Assembly: GCF_003846135.1 (NCBI RefSeq)
Contig: NZ_RHHM01000003.1
Span: 186,001 to 250,000, forward strand
Length of the DNA: 64,000 nt
DNA from: Erwinia psidii
GTDB taxonomy: Bacteria; Pseudomonadota; Gammaproteobacteria; Enterobacterales; Enterobacteriaceae
Direction of reading: 5' to 3'
Each line of letters starts with the position of its first letter. The stretch's first letter is position 1. The position numbers were made by a program, and so were the translations under genes. Shown piece by piece: positions 61,731-64,000 of this stretch. A model generated the notes under the pieces. It was not told where the DNA came from. It searched no databases and worked only from the letters and a program-made list of their open reading frames with translations.

Positions 61731-61818
61731 GGTGAGGTGTCCGAGTGGCTGAAGGAGCACGCCTGGAAAGTGTGTATACGGCAACGTATCGGGGGTTCGA
61801 ATCCCCCCCTCACCGCCA
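61731..61818 (+). tRNA. tRNA-Ser (GGA), copy 3
   Basis: Identical to copies 1 and 2. Last of the array; the repeat unit ends shortly after its second terminator, beyond which the DNA becomes AT-rich. Confidence 0.97.
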
Positions 61819-61831
61819 TCTTCTGAAGAAG

Positions 61832-61861
61832 AGTCTGAATTCACATTCAGACTTTTTTTTT
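61832..61861 (+). terminator. Terminator after tRNA-Ser copy 3
   Basis: Same hairpin and T-run as after copy 1. Confidence 0.9.
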
Positions 61862-62048
61862 GCATATTGCCCCGATGAGGGGGTGGTGAGAACCCCCGAC
61901 GGGGGTCGACTGACGGCAACGCCGTCAGGACAGGCCGGACGCCCGCGGACGGACTGCCCGCAGGGTGAGCGAAGCGAATCAATCCCCCCTCACCGCCCTA
62001 TTCTGAAGAAGAGTCTGAATTCACATTCAGACTTTTTTTTGCATATTG

Positions 62049-62799
62049 CGCGAAGCGGGGAATGGGCTGGACCATCATCTTATGTGCTGCTTTTGTGAAA
62101 GGAACGAAACCTGCCAGCGAAGATCTGGAGTTGAACAGTGTCATTGCCCTAATATGACAATGAATTATCTATAAAAATCATCGCAACAGCCTTTATCTCA
62201 TCACCAGAAAAACCAGCAAATAAAAATATTCAGATGGATCTATAATTATCTGAAATAATCATTCTCCGCCACAGAGTCGAAGTTGAATTTATTTATATAT
62301 CGGACAGCTGCCATTATCAGAATGGCACCCGCGAATCAGCATAAAACAGTAACATTGTCGAGTGAGAGCGAAAAACCACCCCCACAGAAACATTGAGGTA
62401 ATATAAAAGACAACCGATAGCCTTCAATTGATATGCTGTTTCATTTACCACATTACACCTGTTAACACATTATCATCATAATGCCGGAAAAGAAGTTAAA
62501 TACAAACTCATAATCCCGATCGCTGTAATTACTTCACATTGTGTAATTTTAAAAATAACCACCACTTCGATACCATTTTTTACAATTAAAACAACAAAAT
62601 GTTAATTTTTAAATTACTCAATCAATTATTAACCGTGCCTTCCACATTACATATAACTAAAATAAAAAACATCAATGAAAAAATATTACATAGACTTTAC
62701 CTGAGAGAATAAATATAAAATTTTTGATTCTTCCGAATAAAAACACCCATTCACAACAATATAAACAAGCAACCTTTTTATTAATATGAGGAAATCAAT
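62049..62799. other. AT-rich region beyond the tRNA array
   Basis: About 750 bp with very low GC and many short A/T runs, no gene. It is the probable promoter region of the large unknown gene that follows. The abrupt change of composition after a tRNA 3' end suggests foreign DNA. Confidence 0.55.
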
Positions 62800-64000
62800 A
62801 TGTCCGGCTTGCTGATTGAAATGAACTCACTGGATGCCTGTGATGATATAGCTGAAGGAATAGCATATGCGGAAAAAGTGGTAGCCGAACAGGGAATTAG
62901 CGCTAACTTTTCATTTATTGGAAGCATTATAGATTTGATCACACAATCCGTCAGTTTGGGTACCGCGGCAGCGAACTTCCCTGCCACTACAGGTGAATCA
63001 GGCAGAACTGCCTATCAGTTAACCTTCAAAAATGATTCATTAATGATCCTCGTACCAGCTTCGGTGCAAAGTCCCAGACAGGCTGCTGGTATACCCCGGG
63101 GCGCTTATTATACTCACACTATACGCCCCCTTTTTCCTGGAGAAGAGTGTCAATACCGGGTTGAAGCAAACAGATTAACTGGCGGTCTTCATACCTTCGT
63201 TTTTTTCGGCATCAGTACAGACCCGACTCTGGTATCAGAGGAAAATTTACCTGGTCTTAACGAGGTAATGTGCATTGAAATTTGTGTTCGTCTTGGCAGT
63301 CAGTCACATAACAGAACACAGATAGAATACATTCAGATTGATAACGATCGTATTTCTCCCCGCCCAACGTGGGGAGCAAGCGATATGATGTATGCCACGC
63401 ACAGAAGAAATAACCAGTCAAAAGAAGCCTCTTTCGGCATGGTTTTCTATGGCTCACAGTATTCAAACAGACATGACAATGAAGTGGTGAGTAATGTGCT
63501 GACATTTACACCTTCAGGCAAAACCGATTTGGATCGGCCTTCGCAACCAACGCCACCCGGACATAATCCTGATGAAATCACTCACCCTGACCAACCGGGT
63601 TTTCCTCCCGGCTTCACCCCCTATAATGACGTTTATTTCAATGCTCAGGTTGGAAACCCAGCAAGGATGTTCTGCCGGGAAACACTGATGGGTTATAGCA
63701 GAAATGGCCATTCTTCCCTGGCCACTTATTCAATTTTCGGTGCTATCACCGGTGTCATTTCTCTTGCTTCCGCCGCAATGAGCATTGCCGAAGCAATAAA
63801 TTCAGGGCATCCAACCCGCGATATTACGCTGACACTGAATATTCATAATGCTTCAGATTACCCAATATTTGTTGTACGCAGACAAAACAGCAACTCGCTT
63901 TTCGCGGGAGACGGATTGATCAAAAGTAAAATGAGTCTGAGTATTCCCTTCAGAATATCTCAACTTGGAAACGAAGACGGAGTACTTTTCTTACGTATGG
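62800..64000 (+). CDS. Large unknown protein, partial (more than 400 aa)
   Basis: ATG at 62800, preceded by atgaggaaatcaat, opens a frame with no stop to the window end. The N terminus (MSGLLIEMNSLDACDDIAEG) has no signal peptide. Two regions look alike: residues about 37-85 (FSFIGSIIDLITQSVSLG ... YQLTFKNDSLMILV) and 322-370 (YSIFGAITGVISLASAAMSI ... LTLNIHNASDYPIFVV), each a hydrophobic helix followed by a beta-strand with an N-N/D-S turn, suggesting an internally duplicated fold. A Pro-rich linker (RPSQPTPPGHNPDEITHPDQ) lies between. The helix-plus-strand arrangement recalls pore-forming cytolysins, but I have no family match and do not assign one. Confidence 0.8.
   Translation, partial: MSGLLIEMNSLDACDDIAEGIAYAEKVVAEQGISANFSFIGSIIDLITQSVSLGTAAANFPATTGESGRTAYQLTFKNDSLMILVPASVQSPRQAAGIPRGAYYTHTIRPLFPGEECQYRVEANRLTGGLHTFVFFGISTDPTLVSEENLPGLNEVMCIEICVRLGSQSHNRTQIEYIQIDNDRISPRPTWGASDMMYATHRRNNQSKEASFGMVFYGSQYSNRHDNEVVSNVLTFTPSGKTDLDRPSQPTPPGHNPDEITHPDQPGFPPGFTPYNDVYFNAQVGNPARMFCRETLMGYSRNGHSSLATYSIFGAITGVISLASAAMSIAEAINSGHPTRDITLTLNIHNASDYPIFVVRRQNSNSLFAGDGLIKSKMSLSIPFRISQLGNEDGVLFLRM

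Larger units (their letters stand above)
60603..62048 (+). repeat. 564-bp tandem repeat carrying tRNA-Ser, 2.6 copies
   Basis: Units begin at 60603, 61167 and 61731; the third stops after about 318 bp. Each holds, in order: tRNA-Ser(GGA); terminator; a GC-rich segment with hairpins; a second copy of the tRNA 3' end plus terminator, 181 bp downstream of the first; a spacer; and (units 1 and 2) the promoter for the next tRNA. Units differ by only a few bases, so duplication is recent or the copies are homogenised by gene conversion. Confidence 0.97.

Noticed and set aside
60617..62098. Repeated 90-117 codon open frames on both strands across the tRNA-Ser array
   Set aside because: They run through the tRNAs and terminators and recur only because the DNA is repeated; no ribosome sites or protein-like composition.

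Overview
The window reads as the chromosome of a plant-associated member of the Erwiniaceae (Erwinia, possibly Pantoea). From about 1.2 to 44.3 kb the gene order closely follows the Escherichia coli 41-43 min region (lpxM-mepM-znuACB, ruvAB, ruvC-yebC-nudB-aspS, yecE, yecN-cmoAB, cutC, yecM-argS, flhEAB, cheZYBR-MCPs-cheWA-motBA, flhCD, otsAB). The proteins are close to but clearly distinct from those of E. coli, and the core is interrupted by decayed accessory DNA. Genus assignment is inference from protein similarity recalled from memory; no search was run.

Layout. 0-6.3 kb: an MdfA-type drug exporter, lipid A myristoyltransferase LpxM, murein endopeptidase MepM, and the divergent zinc uptake genes znuA and znuCB around a Zur-like operator. 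6.9-12.4 kb: Holliday junction genes ruvBA (with a LexA box) and ruvC-yebC-nudB-aspS. 12.4-14.3 kb: a decayed patch with an IS3-family transposase remnant where E. coli carries yecD. 14.3-24.2 kb: yecE (its 3' end in a 42-bp triplication), yecN, cmoAB, cybB, a pyocin-activator-like remnant, cutC, a MalY/PatB C-S lyase, yecM, a small membrane protein and argS. 24.2-41.1 kb: a complete flagellar/chemotaxis block on the minus strand (flhE-flhA-flhB, cheZ-Y-B-R, two chemoreceptors, cheW-cheA-motB-motA, flhC-flhD) preceded by a long flhDC leader with a perfect CRP-type palindrome. 42-44.3 kb: trehalose synthesis genes otsB-otsA; otsA carries an in-frame nine-unit (Gln-Asp-Pro) repeat.

44.6-60.2 kb is more mosaic: an HD-GYP protein, an RpiR-type regulator, a ruined outer-membrane protein gene, a low-GC islet of three small unknown genes (one broken), an aldoxime dehydratase fragment abutting an AraC-type fragment, hemB, an isolated glycosyltransferase/flippase pair, a wrecked aldehyde dehydrogenase, a glutamine amidotransferase-like gene, and ycdY-ycdX-ghrA.

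60.3-64 kb: ghrA is followed by a tRNA-Ser(GGA) gene, as at E. coli serX, but here it is triplicated in a 564-bp tandem repeat. Each unit also carries a second tRNA 3' end plus terminator 181 bp downstream, reminiscent of the tyrT/rtT repeats of E. coli. Beyond lies AT-rich DNA and the start of a large unknown gene with an apparent internal duplication that runs off the window. The best candidates for undescribed biology are this gene, the tRNA-Ser repeat array, the low-GC three-gene islet near 48 kb, and the otsA repeat.
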